A stretch of DNA of 64,000 nucleotides. Source: Methylotenera sp. Lineage in GTDB: Bacteria > Pseudomonadota > Gammaproteobacteria > Burkholderiales > Methylophilaceae. Location: positions 124,001 through 188,000 of the forward strand of contig PERG01000001.1 in assembly GCA_002928535.1 (NCBI GenBank), given 5' to 3'. A program made the position numbers and the translations under genes. The notes below the pieces were generated by a model. It saw nothing but the letters and a program-made list of their open reading frames with translations, made no database searches and was not told where the DNA came from. Shown piece by piece: positions 17,748-28,503 of the stretch (its first letter is position 1; each line of letters opens with the position of its first letter).

Positions 17748-18200
17748 TTAGCCCGGCAATTCCATGAATTCAATGCTAACGTTGGCTTCACTGGCTAACT
17801 GGCTCAAGCTGTTATGGCTTTTATTGCCACCGACGTATATCACCTTAGCGCCTGCTATTTTTTGCTTATTATTGGTTAAAGCTTTGCTGAGCGTTGCAGC
17901 ATTTAATGCATCATTTACGCCTGAAATAATCACCGTTGAAGTCTTGATCATCAAAGCCGCTTCGATTGCGGTGACTTTCCCAGCATCAATTCCTTTTTCA
18001 ACTTCTTTTACAGCAAGCTTCGGTGCTAAACAACCCTCAGGCGAGCCTATATAGATTAAGTTAATACGCTCTGCGGGGTATTTGCTGTTAACCGCTTCAA
18101 TAATTCTTTGCGGTTGAATACTGGTATTGTGCTTGTCAGGTGTGGCACATGCGGCTAAAAATAATGCTGAAAACGTGATGATAAATAAAGTCGATTTCAT
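17748..18200 (-). CDS. Small lipoprotein of unknown function
   Basis: A 150-residue protein starting at the ATG at 18200, giving MKSTLFIITFSALFLAAC, a classical lipoprotein signal with lipobox LAAC and lipidated Cys18. An in-frame ATG eight codons upstream would put the ribosome site inside the gene. The mature part alternates short beta strands and helices (RINLIYIGSPEGCLAPKL, TSTVIISGVNDALNAATL, GAKVIYVGGNKSHNSL), suggesting a small alpha/beta fold. One extra Cys is present in PEGC. It lacks the usual inner-membrane retention Asp at position +2 (Ala instead), so outer-membrane sorting is expected. I do not recognise the family. Confidence 0.8.
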   Translation of the reverse strand: MKSTLFIITFSALFLAACATPDKHNTSIQPQRIIEAVNSKYPAERINLIYIGSPEGCLAPKLAVKEVEKGIDAGKVTAIEAALMIKTSTVIISGVNDALNAATLSKALTNNKQKIAGAKVIYVGGNKSHNSLSQLASEANVSIEFMELPG

Positions 18201-18286
18201 AATATTCCAGCCCTTTAAAAACAAACTATTAGTCTAAGTCTTTAATTATTAATCAATATTACCATAGCTCACACAAGCAGCTTAAA

Positions 18287-19852
18287 TTATTCCCATTCGA
18301 TGGTCGCTGGCGGTTTTCCTGAAATGTCATAAACCACTCGGTTAATGCCGCGCACTTCATTAATGATGCGATTAGATACTTTGCCTAACAAGTCATAAGG
18401 CAGTTCTGCCCAATGTGCGGTCATGAAATCGCTGGTGACTACTGCACGTAAAGCCACAACATAATCATAAGTCCGCCCATCGCCCATCACGCCAACAGAC
18501 TTAACTGGCAGGAACACAGTAAAAGCTTGAGAAGTCTTTTCATACCAGCCGCTTGCACGTAACTCTTCAATAAAAATAGCGTCTGCCAGACGTAATAAAT
18601 CGGCAAACTCTTTATTCACTGCTCCGAGAATACGTACGCCCAGGCCAGGCCCTGGGAAAGGGTGGCGGTACACCATGTCATGCGGCAAACCCAAAGCCAC
18701 ACCTAGCTCACGTACTTCATCTTTAAAGAGGTCGCGTAATGGTTCCAGTAATTTAAGCCCTAAAGTCGCTGGTAATCCGCCGACATTATGATGGCTCTTG
18801 ATGGTGACCGCTTTCTTGGTTTTAGCGCCTCCGGATTCAATGACATCTGGATAGATCGTACCTTGCGCCAGAAATTTAGCATTTTTGAGTTTTTTGGCTT
18901 CAACCTGGAATACTTCCACAAATTCGCGGCCAATGATTTTACGCTTGGCTTCCGGGTCGCTCACGCCTTCCAAATGCCCCATGAACTGTGCGGTGGCATC
19001 GACATGGATGACCTTGACGTGTAAACGGCCGGCAAACATTTCCATGACCATTTTGCCTTCATTCAGTCGGAGCAAACCATGGTCTACGAATACGCAGGTG
19101 AGTTGGTCACCAATCGCGCGGTGAATGAGTGCGGCGGCAACGCTGGAATCTACACCGCCAGATAAACCCAGGATGACTTCTTCATCGCCAACTTGCGCTT
19201 TGATCTTGGCGACTGCTTCTTCGATATAGTCGCCCATGATCCAGTCCGGTTTCGCCCCACAAATATCCAGTACAAAGCGATTAAGCATGGCCTGACCTTG
19301 CTTGGTATGGGTGACTTCAGGGTGGAACTGAACACCATAGTAATGGCGTGATTCATCCGCCATTGCCGCAATCGGGGTAGTGTCATTGCTGGCGATCACC
19401 TTGAAGCCGCTAGGTAGTTCTGTCACTTTATCGCCGTGGCTCATCCAGACTTCCAGCAAGCCGTGACCTTCGTTATTAGTGCGATCCTGAATATCCTTGA
19501 ACAGCGCTGAGTGGCCGCGTGCGCGAACTTCTGCAAAACCGAATTCACGCTTGGTGCCGGCTTCTACTTTGCCACCGAGCTGCTGGGCCATGGTTTGCAT
19601 GCCGTAGCAAATGCCTAGCACTGGTACTTTTAATTCGAATACGGCTTGCGGCGCTTTGTCCGTTTCCTCTTCATATACACTGGCATGGCTACCAGAAAGA
19701 ATGATACCGTCAGCGCCAAAGTTACGCACAAACTCATCTGTTACATCGCAAGGGTGAATTTCGCAATAGACATGCGCTTCGCGCACACGGCGCGCGATGA
19801 GTTGAGTGACTTGAGAGCCAAAGTCGAGAATAAGGATTTTTGAATGGGACAT
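18287..19852 (-). CDS. guaA: GMP synthase (glutamine-hydrolysing)
   Basis: A 521-residue enzyme converting XMP to GMP with ATP and glutamine. The N-terminal class I amidotransferase domain has the nucleophile C82 in LGICYGMQ and the His-Glu pair in [11 protein letters not shown]. The ATP-pyrophosphatase domain carries the PP-loop GLSGGVDSS, and the C-terminal dimerisation domain ends in the family-typical PPATIEWE. It follows guaB on the same strand, separated by a hairpin with a U-run (19878-19905). Length is normal. Confidence 0.98.
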   Translation of the reverse strand: MSHSKILILDFGSQVTQLIARRVREAHVYCEIHPCDVTDEFVRNFGADGIILSGSHASVYEEETDKAPQAVFELKVPVLGICYGMQTMAQQLGGKVEAGTKREFGFAEVRARGHSALFKDIQDRTNNEGHGLLEVWMSHGDKVTELPSGFKVIASNDTTPIAAMADESRHYYGVQFHPEVTHTKQGQAMLNRFVLDICGAKPDWIMGDYIEEAVAKIKAQVGDEEVILGLSGGVDSSVAAALIHRAIGDQLTCVFVDHGLLRLNEGKMVMEMFAGRLHVKVIHVDATAQFMGHLEGVSDPEAKRKIIGREFVEVFQVEAKKLKNAKFLAQGTIYPDVIESGGAKTKKAVTIKSHHNVGGLPATLGLKLLEPLRDLFKDEVRELGVALGLPHDMVYRHPFPGPGLGVRILGAVNKEFADLLRLADAIFIEELRASGWYEKTSQAFTVFLPVKSVGVMGDGRTYDYVVALRAVVTSDFMTAHWAELPYDLLGKVSNRIINEVRGINRVVYDISGKPPATIEWE

Positions 19853-19877
19853 GGCGTAATTTCGCTAGCTATAAAAA

Positions 19878-19905
19878 GCAAAATACGGCGTAAGCCGTAT
19901 TTTGC
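19878..19905 (-). terminator. Hairpin with U-run between guaB and guaA
   Basis: The arms GCAAAATACGGC (19878-19889) and GCCGTATTTTGC (19894-19905) form a perfect 12-bp stem with a 4-nt loop, followed on the minus strand by TTTTTAT. It lies after the guaB stop and before guaA, so it may let only part of the transcripts continue into guaA, or end guaB while guaA has its own promoter. Confidence 0.75.
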
Positions 19906-19922
19906 AAACATCGTGGGTTATT

Positions 19923-21413
<1,491 letters not shown>

Positions 21414-21601
21414 TTATACAGATTTAAGATTATCGACGCGAGAGCCAGGTTAATAATAATGTCAGATGAAGGAATTCTTAATGAAATTAACCCATTAAGT
21501 CGTCAACTTAAGCGATCTTAAAACGTCAATATAATACTTGCCGGAACATTTAAGTCGCAATACTATTCAATTATTATGAATTAGAAATACAGGGGTGCTC
21601 A

Positions 21602-22111
21602 ATGAAATTACGAATTCTATTGCTTTGTATCGTCATGCTGCCAGTATTGGCACATGCAGAAATTTACAAATGGAAAGATAAAGATGGCAGGGTGCGTTAT
21701 AGCGATGTGCCACCACCTTCTAATATCAAACAAGAGTCTTTATATGGTAAAAAAATACCAAAGCCTACAAATCAACAGCCCTTAGCGCCTGTTGAAGGCG
21801 AAACAGGTAATGCAATTGAAAAAGCCAATGAAAAAGCCTCTGCAGACAAGGCTCCCCTAAGTAAAGAAGAGGCTACAACCAAGCGTGCTAAAGATGCTGA
21901 ACAGGAAAAACTAGAAAACGAAGCCAAACAAGCTGAATTGGAAGCAAAAGAGCAAAACTGCAAATCAGCCCGCGCTAATTTACAAGCCTATAAGCAAGGT
22001 GGCCGGATTGTTAAGGTAAATGAGCAAGGGGAAAGGGAGTACTTAAGCGATGCTGATATCGGTAAAGCACGAGTAGAGGCCGAGGGCGAGGTGGAAAAGT
22101 TTTGTAACTAG
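21602..22111 (+). CDS. Exported DUF4124-domain protein
   Basis: A 169-residue protein with a signal peptide ending near residue 19 (VLAHA), followed by the DUF4124 signature IYKWKDKDGRVRYSDVPPP. The middle (about residues 60-115) is a highly charged Ala/Glu/Lys-rich coiled coil, and the C-terminal part has two Cys residues (QNCKSA and KFCN) that could form a disulphide. The family is common in gamma- and betaproteobacteria and is of unknown function, probably envelope-associated. It is divergent from guaB. AGGGG precedes the ATG. Confidence 0.85.
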   Translation: MKLRILLLCIVMLPVLAHAEIYKWKDKDGRVRYSDVPPPSNIKQESLYGKKIPKPTNQQPLAPVEGETGNAIEKANEKASADKAPLSKEEATTKRAKDAEQEKLENEAKQAELEAKEQNCKSARANLQAYKQGGRIVKVNEQGEREYLSDADIGKARVEAEGEVEKFCN

Positions 22112-22194
22112 CCCTTCAAGGCTCTAGCGCAGTGTCATAAGCATCTTCAGTAGAAGTGACATACCGACTTAGCGAGATGCGTAATTGCATAAGG

Positions 22195-22500
22195 CTATTT
22201 CATCCGTTTCTTATCTGCAGCCCGCTGTTTACGCATGACTTTAGGATCAGCAATCAACGGGCGATAAATTTCTACACGATCAAGATGCCTTAAGGGAATA
22301 TCTAATCGCGTCGGTTTTCCAAATATGCCAATTTGATGGTGGGCTAAATTGATCTCTGGGAATTTTTCCAGGATGCCAGAGGACCGAATGGCTGCTTCTG
22401 CTGTAGTACCCGTATTCACCTTGATAGGTATGATTAGTTGCTTATGCGGGAGTGCATAAGCAACTTCAACGATAATGTCAGCTTTATTATTGCTCTGCAT
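22195..22500 (-). CDS. rnfH: RnfH family ubiquitin-like protein
   Basis: A 101-residue beta-grasp protein of the UPF0125/RnfH family (also called RatB), recognised by IIVEVAYALPHKQ, the IGIFGKPTRLD segment and the basic C-terminus VEIYRPLIADPKVMRKQRA. Its cellular function is poorly defined. The start overlaps the stop of the preceding ratA by one base (TAATG), so the two are translationally coupled, the standard ratA-rnfH arrangement next to smpB. Confidence 0.93.
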   Translation of the reverse strand: MQSNNKADIIVEVAYALPHKQLIIPIKVNTGTTAEAAIRSSGILEKFPEINLAHHQIGIFGKPTRLDIPLRHLDRVEIYRPLIADPKVMRKQRAADKKRMK

Positions 22501-22940
22501 TATTCAGGGTTCTTATAAACCACATCTGCACGCGCCACAAAGCCATCCACAAAAGTATTCGCGATATGACTGAATACCGGAGCGATTATCTTTTCTAGAA
22601 AACTGTTGGTAAATTCATAATGAAGCATAAATTCGATTTTACAGGCCTCATCGCTTAATTCAATGAAACGCCATACACCTTCCAGGTGCTTGAAAGGCCC
22701 GTCCACTAAGTTAATGACCATTAGGCTAGGATAAGTTTTATGATTTTCGGTCGTGAAGTTCTGATTCAACCCATGGTAAGCAATATGTAACCTGGCGGTA
22801 GTTGTAGTTTCGTCCTGTTGCAGTAAATCTACGCCTCCGCACCACGGCAAAAATTCGGGATAACTTTTTACGTCATCCACCAATGCGTACATGCGTCTAG
22901 CGGAGTGGTGAATCAATACGGATTTATGAACATCGACCAT
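22500..22940 (-). CDS. ratA: START-like coenzyme Q-binding protein, RatA/Coq10 family
   Basis: A 146-residue SRPBCC/START-fold protein. Diagnostic stretches are MYALVDDVKSYPEFLPWCGG near the N-terminus and NLVDGPFKHLEGVWRF in the middle. In E. coli RatA was reported to block ribosome subunit joining, while the fold and the Coq10 homologues suggest a lipid or ubiquinone-binding role. It is divergent from smpB, a very common arrangement. No strong ribosome site is visible. Confidence 0.92.
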   Translation of the reverse strand: MVDVHKSVLIHHSARRMYALVDDVKSYPEFLPWCGGVDLLQQDETTTTARLHIAYHGLNQNFTTENHKTYPSLMVINLVDGPFKHLEGVWRFIELSDEACKIEFMLHYEFTNSFLEKIIAPVFSHIANTFVDGFVARADVVYKNPE

Positions 22941-23041
22941 AGAATGTTTATTGAGGTTTTACAGGTAAGTTGCAACTAACCCCAGTTATGAACTAGAGTA
23001 AAATACTCATTTTAAGCCATTTGCCAAGAATATTCAGTTTT

Positions 23042-23491
23042 ATGAGCATTGCACAAAACAATAAAGCTTTTTTTGATTATTTCATAGAAGAGAAATATGA
23101 AGCCGGACTAGTCCTTGAAGGTTGGGAAGTGAAAGCCATCCGCGATAACCGGGCTAACATCAAAGAAGCTTATGTCATTATCCAGCGAGGCGAAGTTTAT
23201 TTGATCGGCTGCCATGTCACGCCTTTAGGTGCTGCCTCTACTCACATTCGTCCTGATGCAATCCGAACCCGTAAACTGCTGCTGCATAATGAAGAAATTT
23301 CCAAACTAATCGGTAAGGTGGAACGGGCTGGTTATACGCTGGTACCACTTGACCTGCATTTTTCAAAAGGCCGTGTTAAAGTCCAAATTGGCTTAGCTAA
23401 AGGTAAAAAACAGCATGACAAACGCGACACTGAAAAAGCCCGGGATTGGGAGCGCGAAAAAGGCCGCATTATGCGGGCCCATAATAAGTAA
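23042..23491 (+). CDS. smpB: tmRNA-binding protein SmpB
   Basis: A 149-residue partner of tmRNA in rescuing stalled ribosomes. The oligonucleotide-binding core is typical ([20 protein letters not shown], and AVSTHIRP-like [11 protein letters not shown]), and the C-terminal tail ([20 protein letters not shown]) is the helix that enters the mRNA channel. I start at the ATG at 23042 ([10 protein letters not shown]), as in homologues; an upstream TTG at 23021 would add seven residues. The tmRNA gene itself begins 66 bp downstream, so the two components are adjacent. Confidence 0.97.
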   Translation: MSIAQNNKAFFDYFIEEKYEAGLVLEGWEVKAIRDNRANIKEAYVIIQRGEVYLIGCHVTPLGAASTHIRPDAIRTRKLLLHNEEISKLIGKVERAGYTLVPLDLHFSKGRVKVQIGLAKGKKQHDKRDTEKARDWEREKGRIMRAHNK

Positions 23492-23537
23492 CGAATGAAA
23501 GAACTTGTAATTAGTTAATCAGTCCTTATATAAAGCG

Positions 23538-23543
23538 TATAAT
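23538..23543 (+). promoter_or_regulatory. -10 element of the tmRNA gene
   Basis: A perfect TATAAT lies 14 bp before the mature 5' end of tmRNA. The -35 region at the matching spacing (TTAATC) is weak. Confidence 0.7.
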
Positions 23544-23557
23544 AGTAATTCTGTTTT

Positions 23558-23925
23558 GGGGCTGACCAGGTTTCGACGTGGGTTGCAAAGCAGTGCAGGG
23601 CATACCGAGGATCAGCTACCTCGTAAATACAACTGAAACAAGTATAGTCGCAAACGACGAAACTTACGCTCTAGCCGCTTAAGACCGGCTGGACGCTGCA
23701 CCATCTCTCCCGTGGGGTGGGTGGCCTTAAAAACCATCGCAGCGTCATATACACGGGATACGTGTTGTATTGGGTTACTTAATACTTCATTAACCTTAAG
23801 GTAACTCGTCTTGCAGTCGCTTGTCGGTTGGTGCATGCAAGATTAAATCAAACAACCAGGCTAAGTATGTAGAACTGTCTGTGGAGGGCTTGCGGACGGG
23901 GGTTCGATTCCCCCCAGCTCCACCA
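23558..23925 (+). ncRNA. ssrA: Transfer-messenger RNA (tmRNA)
   Basis: A one-piece tmRNA of about 368 nt. The 5' end GGGGCTGACCAGGTTTCGAC and the 3' end with the T-arm GGTTCGATTCC followed by CAGCTCCACCA form the tRNA-like domain. The tag reading frame at 23650-23682 encodes ANDETYALAA followed by TAA, the usual betaproteobacterial degradation tag. Pseudoknot-forming GC-rich segments follow the tag. It works with SmpB, encoded immediately upstream, and has its own -10 hexamer and terminator. There is no integrase or att-like duplication next to its 3' end. Confidence 0.97.
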
Positions 23926-23932
23926 AACAAAC

Positions 23933-23956
23933 AAACCACCTTCGGGTGGTTTTTTT
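23933..23956 (+). terminator. Terminator of tmRNA
   Basis: AAACCACC, a TTCG tetraloop and GGTGGTTT form an 8-bp stem followed by further T residues, starting 8 bp after the tmRNA 3' CCA. Confidence 0.92.
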
Positions 23957-23970
23957 GTTTTCCAACTCAA

Positions 23971-26268
23971 CTAAACTCTAGTGGGCATTTTTGCGATTAG
24001 TTTGTCGAGGGTAATTGGGTAATCACGTACCCTAACGCCGGTAGCGTTGTAAATTGCATTGGCAACTGCAGCTGCGGCACCGCATATGCCTAGTTCGCCC
24101 ACACCTTTTGCTTTCATAGGCGAAGAGATGGGGTCAGTTTCATCAAGGAAAATGACTTCTTGATGGGGAATGTCGGCATGCACGGGCACTTCATAGCCAG
24201 CAAGATCATGGTTGACGAAATAGCCAAAACGTTTGTCCACCTCTAGTGATTCCATCAACGCAGCGCCCACACCCATAGTCATGGCACCGATCACTTGGCT
24301 GCGCGCTGTCTTAGGATTAAGTATGCGCCCAGCAGCGCAGACGGCAAGCATGCGCCGCACGCGCGTTTCGCCCGTTGCAGCATCAACGCCTACCTCCACA
24401 AAGTGCGCACCGAAGGTGGACTGATGGTAGCGCTTGTCGAGATCACCAAATTCGATGGTATCTTCTGCAACCAAGCCCTTGCTACCTGCCAGTTCACCGA
24501 GCGAGATGCTATGTGATCCACTGCGAATTTGCCCATCAGCGAAGATGGCATCGTTAATATTGAAGTCGGCTTGCTGTGTCTTAGCCAGTTGGGTTTTAGC
24601 CTCTTGTGCGACAGCTTCGCGCAGCTTGACGCAGGCGGCATAGACCCCTGATGTTGAGCTGTTTCCACCCCATTGCCCACCCGAGCCAGCAGATACGGGA
24701 AAGCTGGAATCTCCAAGACGTACCGTGACCTTCTCTAGTGGTACCCCCATCATCTCGGCGGCAGTCTGAGCAATAATCGTATAACTGCCTGTGCCAATAT
24801 CAGTCATATCAGTTTCAACAGTCACATGACCTCTTTTGTCGAGTTTTACCCTTGCGGCTGACTTAGCGACGATATTATCGCGGAAAGCGGATGCCACGCC
24901 CATGCCAACCAGCCAGCGCCCATCTCGCACTAGCCCAGGTTTGGTATTACGCTTATTCCACCCAAAACGCTCGGCACCCACTTGGAAGCATTGTGTCAGT
25001 TGACGTATAGAGAAAGGTGGATGAGGATTATGCTTCTCCTGATCCTGCGGTTTCTCAGATTGCGGATCGTTTGACGCAGGTTTGGGTGGCGAATCAGGTA
25101 CTACTTGAGTGTCATTTTTGATGCGGAATTCGATTGGGTCCATGCCCAGCTTTTCTGCCATTTCATCTATAGCGATCTCCAGTGCTGCCAATCCTGGTGC
25201 TTCATTGGGCGCGCGCATTGCATTTGCTTCAGGCAAATCGAGGGTAGCCACACGGTTGGATGTCATACGGTTAGCCCCGGCGTAAAGTGCCCGCGTCTGT
25301 ACAGCACCTGCTTCTGCTCCGCCGCCGGGCAGGTTGCCTGACCAGCTTTCATGGCCTATCGCAGTAATCTGACCATCGCGGGCCGCACCAATTTTTATGC
25401 GCTGGATAGTCGCTGACCGATGCACTGTATTGTTGGGAACTAAGGCACGCTGCAAAGCTACCTTAACAGGTCGTCGTGCAGCACGTGCGGCAAGCGCAGC
25501 CATTAATGCATCAGTACGCAGAAAGAGTTTTGCCCCAAAGCCGCCACCGATGTAAGATGAGATGAGGCGAATTTTTTCTTTAGGAATACTTAACGTTAAG
25601 GCCATATCGCTCACACCCCAATCAATCATTTGATTTGAAGTCCAAAGTGTTAGCTGATCGCCATCCCAGGCAGCAACTGTTGCGTGCGGCTCAAGCATTG
25701 AGTGCGATTCATGCGCTGTGGAATAAGTCTTATCCAATCGCACTGGGGCTGCTGAGAATGCTTTGTCGAAATTGCCGACCGAAGTTTCTCCAGCTGCACC
25801 AAAAACGTCTTTTGGAGTCCCCTTGGGTTTTTCTGAAGTCAAATCGAAGAGTCCCTTAGCGCGGGCATAGTTAACATGGATAAGATGCGCTGCTGCACGC
25901 GCTTGCTCAAATGTCTCAGCCACTACAACGGCGACAGCTTGATGATAATGTTGGATTTCCGGCCCGCCTAACAACAATGCCGTGTTGAGATTACCTTTGG
26001 CTAGCTTTCCAGCATTCTCCGCGGTAACAATAGTGATTACACCCGGAGAAGCCTTGGCTGCAGCTAGATTCATTGAAACGATACGGCCCTTCGCAATGGC
26101 CGAACCTAGCACGTATCCATAAGCTTGGTTAGGTACGACGTCATAACGGTCATAGGCATAAGGAGCAGTGCCTGTTGTTTTTAATGGTCCATCGATGCGA
26201 GAAACAGGTTGGCCGACAACCTTAAGCTGGTCAATGGGATTGCTAGTGGCAGGAGTATCGAATTTCAT
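23971..26268 (-). CDS. paoC: Aldehyde oxidoreductase, molybdenum-binding subunit (PaoC/YagR type)
   Basis: A 765-residue large subunit of the xanthine oxidase family. It binds the molybdenum cofactor and oxidises aldehydes to carboxylates. Characteristic stretches are GQPVSRIDGPLKTTG at the N-terminus, SYIGGGFGAKLFLR, the MRAPNEAPGLAALEIAIDE substrate segment, and KGVGELGICGAAAA containing the likely catalytic Glu. It is the last gene of a three-gene operon, 2 bp after the FAD subunit. E. coli PaoABC is a periplasmic heterotrimer detoxifying aromatic aldehydes; here other aldehydes are equally possible. Confidence 0.94.
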   Translation of the reverse strand: MKFDTPATSNPIDQLKVVGQPVSRIDGPLKTTGTAPYAYDRYDVVPNQAYGYVLGSAIAKGRIVSMNLAAAKASPGVITIVTAENAGKLAKGNLNTALLLGGPEIQHYHQAVAVVVAETFEQARAAAHLIHVNYARAKGLFDLTSEKPKGTPKDVFGAAGETSVGNFDKAFSAAPVRLDKTYSTAHESHSMLEPHATVAAWDGDQLTLWTSNQMIDWGVSDMALTLSIPKEKIRLISSYIGGGFGAKLFLRTDALMAALAARAARRPVKVALQRALVPNNTVHRSATIQRIKIGAARDGQITAIGHESWSGNLPGGGAEAGAVQTRALYAGANRMTSNRVATLDLPEANAMRAPNEAPGLAALEIAIDEMAEKLGMDPIEFRIKNDTQVVPDSPPKPASNDPQSEKPQDQEKHNPHPPFSIRQLTQCFQVGAERFGWNKRNTKPGLVRDGRWLVGMGVASAFRDNIVAKSAARVKLDKRGHVTVETDMTDIGTGSYTIIAQTAAEMMGVPLEKVTVRLGDSSFPVSAGSGGQWGGNSSTSGVYAACVKLREAVAQEAKTQLAKTQQADFNINDAIFADGQIRSGSHSISLGELAGSKGLVAEDTIEFGDLDKRYHQSTFGAHFVEVGVDAATGETRVRRMLAVCAAGRILNPKTARSQVIGAMTMGVGAALMESLEVDKRFGYFVNHDLAGYEVPVHADIPHQEVIFLDETDPISSPMKAKGVGELGICGAAAAVANAIYNATGVRVRDYPITLDKLIAKMPTRV

Positions 26269-26270
26269 GG

Positions 26271-27233
26271 TTAAACTTTCGTTTCATTGAGCGCTTCGTT
26301 AAGAACGGAGGCAAGCGTACGCTCCACTAGTTGAACCTTAAATGCGTTGTCATGTGTCGTACGCGCACTGGAAAGAAGCTCTTTGGTCACGGCCTTGGCC
26401 CCGCGAGGCATCTTACGTTCGGCTGCTTCTACGCGCCACGGTTTGTGTGCGACGCCACCCAGTGCCACTCTGCCGGTGCCATCGCGCTGAATGATGGCCG
26501 CAACAGACACTAGTGCGAATGCGTAAGAAGCGCGATCACGCACTTTGCGATAAATTTGGGTGCCGCCAACCGGCTTGGGCAGTGTGACAGCAGTAATTAA
26601 TTCACCGGGTACGAGCGTATGTTCAATATGTGGCGTATTACCTGGTAGCCGATGCAATTCAACAATCGGGATGGTACGGGTTAAACCATTGGGCTGAACG
26701 GTTTCGACTGTCGCATCAAGTATCCGCATCGCAACGGCCATGTCACTTGGGTGCGTGGCGATACAAGCATCGCTTACTCCGACGATGGCATGGTGCCGGC
26801 TGTATCCACCCAATGCGCCACATCCGCTGCCAGGTTCTCTTTTGTTACACGGCTGATTGGTATCGTAGAAATAAGGGCACCGCGTGCGCTGGAGTAGGTT
26901 GCCTGCCGTGGTTGCCTGATTGCGTAACTGGCCGGATGCACCTGCTAACAATGCTCTTGAAAGCACCGCATAGTCACGCCGCACATGTTCATTGGCTGCA
27001 AGGTCTGTATTGCGCACCAATGCGCCAATCCGTAGTCCTCCGCCTGTTATCGGCTCGATCCTGTCTAAACCTAGGTCATTGATATCGATTAGATGAGTCG
27101 GCGTTTCGATCTGCAGCTTCATCAAATCGAGCAGATTGGTGCCGCCGGCGATAAATTTTGTGCCATTAGCATGAGCGGCTGCTGATGCAGCTTCAGCGGG
27201 GGTGGTGGCTCTCTCGTATGTAAACGCTTTCAT
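26271..27233 (-). CDS. paoB: Aldehyde oxidoreductase, FAD-binding subunit (PaoB/YagS type)
   Basis: A 320-residue FAD-binding protein of the CO dehydrogenase medium-subunit family. The FAD pyrophosphate loop [14 protein letters not shown] and the second loop [16 protein letters not shown] are visible. A Cys-rich insertion ([21 protein letters not shown], then [10 protein letters not shown]) carries the four Cys that bind an extra [4Fe-4S] cluster in E. coli PaoB, so the PaoB-like subgroup is supported. The start overlaps the end of paoA by 4 bp. Confidence 0.94.
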   Translation of the reverse strand: MKAFTYERATTPAEAASAAAHANGTKFIAGGTNLLDLMKLQIETPTHLIDINDLGLDRIEPITGGGLRIGALVRNTDLAANEHVRRDYAVLSRALLAGASGQLRNQATTAGNLLQRTRCPYFYDTNQPCNKREPGSGCGALGGYSRHHAIVGVSDACIATHPSDMAVAMRILDATVETVQPNGLTRTIPIVELHRLPGNTPHIEHTLVPGELITAVTLPKPVGGTQIYRKVRDRASYAFALVSVAAIIQRDGTGRVALGGVAHKPWRVEAAERKMPRGAKAVTKELLSSARTTHDNAFKVQLVERTLASVLNEALNETKV

Positions 27234-27880
27234 GTCCGGCCTCCCGCAACTTCAGCAATCGCTTCTTGAATATTAGAGTAGGCCCCGCAACGGCAGATAT
27301 TACCGCTCATGCGTTCACGGAACTCGATAGTGGTCATTTCTGGAGGTTGAATCAAATCGGCAGTTACATGACTGGGGATACCTGTTTTTACTTCATCTAG
27401 CATCGCAACAGCAGAGCAAATTTGGCCGGGGGTACAAAAGCCGCATTGATAACCGTCATGTTTAATGAAAGCCGCTTGCATGGGATGAAGATTTGTCGGT
27501 GTTCCCAAGCCTTCAATGGTGATGATATCGTGACCTTCTTGCATCACGGCCAAAGTAAGGCATGAGGCGATCCGTCGTCCATCTACAATCACAGTACAGG
27601 CGCCGCACTGGCCTTGATCACAGCCTTTCTTAGTGCCTGTCAGGTGCAATCGTTCGCGCAATGCGTCGAGTAGGGTGGTGCGCGGATCCACCATCAACTG
27701 GTGTTCGCTACCGTTAACGCGGAGCAACACATTAACGTTTGCAGGCTCTTTAGTTAACTGAGAGGGCTGGAGAACAGATTTGGCATCAGCTTCAGGCACT
27801 AACCGCCCGACGATAACTGCTCCGCTGGTCACTGCAGTGCTTTGAATAAACTTTCGTCGCGACGGATTGAATTCAGCCAT
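27230..27880 (-). CDS. paoA: Aldehyde oxidoreductase, [2Fe-2S] subunit with Tat signal (PaoA/YagT type)
   Basis: A 216-residue iron-sulphur subunit. The N-terminus [11 protein letters not shown] is a twin-arginine signal, so the folded heterotrimer should be exported by Tat. A ferredoxin-like [2Fe-2S] domain has [12 protein letters not shown] with the fourth Cys in IASCLTL; the helical second [2Fe-2S] domain has [10 protein letters not shown] and NICRCGAY. It is first in the operon, with GGGAG before the ATG. No paoD-like maturation gene and no molybdenum cofactor gene occur in this window. Confidence 0.95.
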   Translation of the reverse strand: MAEFNPSRRKFIQSTAVTSGAVIVGRLVPEADAKSVLQPSQLTKEPANVNVLLRVNGSEHQLMVDPRTTLLDALRERLHLTGTKKGCDQGQCGACTVIVDGRRIASCLTLAVMQEGHDIITIEGLGTPTNLHPMQAAFIKHDGYQCGFCTPGQICSAVAMLDEVKTGIPSHVTADLIQPPEMTTIEFRERMSGNICRCGAYSNIQEAIAEVAGGRT

Positions 27881-28231
27881 CTGAATCTCCCAGTTAAAAA
27901 AGGGTAGTTCAATGAAATTGTTCTAGCGGTATTTAAGAATGATTTACCGTGGTGGATTAAGTTCCTTTCTAGCGGATCAACGCTTAGCCTTAATTATTGA
28001 AAATTTGTAACGTGACTTAAGCGACCGCTGGCAACTGTCGTCATTGGTTTGTGTTTAATTGTTAAAGAAGAGATGGTTTTCACATTATTTTTAGGGGTTA
28101 TATGGATAAGATGGCTGTTTTTTAGACATCATGTTACTTGTAATCTTAATCCTACACACCAATCAGTATTATCTGATATTGCACAAATCTATCCTTATTT
28201 AAAATGCTCCCAACTTAATAAGGAGACCATT
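27881..28231. other. 351-bp intergenic region between paoA and a small peptide gene
   Basis: AT-rich divergent spacer that must carry the promoters of paoABC (minus) and of the peptide gene (plus). An in-frame extension of the peptide gene is open back to 28049, but it lacks a ribosome site and I treat it as chance. I see no convincing sigma-70 pair, sigma-54 element, hairpin or RNA gene here. Confidence 0.5.
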
Positions 28232-28405
28232 ATGCAAATCATTACTAACCTCACCAATCTTCTATCTCACACCGAAAATGCTCAAAATAACTTCTATGTG
28301 AACAACGAAGTAACTGGTTCTGCTAAAAAAGAAATTTCTGAAATTACCTATGTAGGCAATACCCCAGCACCTTATATCGAAGATGATGGTTTGATCGCTT
28401 GGTAA
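28232..28405 (+). CDS. Unrecognised 57-residue peptide
   Basis: A short gene with a strong ribosome site (AAGGAGA, about 7 bases before the ATG at 28232). The product is hydrophilic and rich in Asn, Glu, Thr and Ile, with no Cys, no signal peptide and no membrane segment. It ends in an acidic-aromatic stretch, TPAPYIEDDGLIAW. A short leader-like N-terminus followed by a distinctive C-terminus recalls precursor peptides, but no modifying enzyme gene is adjacent; the next gene is an exported esterase 98 bp downstream. I do not recognise a family. It may equally be a small soluble or regulatory protein. Confidence 0.6.
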   Translation: MQIITNLTNLLSHTENAQNNFYVNNEVTGSAKKEISEITYVGNTPAPYIEDDGLIAW

Positions 28406-28503
28406 ATTATTTCCTACGTATATTTAAGTAAGGTACTGACAAGCAGCCTTTAGCTTAAAGCTTAATGTAGCAATCTGACATTAACTTTTAAGGTGTTTAG
28501 CGC

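Noticed and set aside
23880-23970. tmRNA 3' end as an integration site for a mobile element
   Set aside because: No integrase, no duplicated 3' segment downstream and only metabolic genes follow.
28049-28231. In-frame upstream extension of the small peptide gene with a hydrophobic start
   Set aside because: No ribosome site at the upstream starts, while AAGGAGA is ideally placed before 28232.
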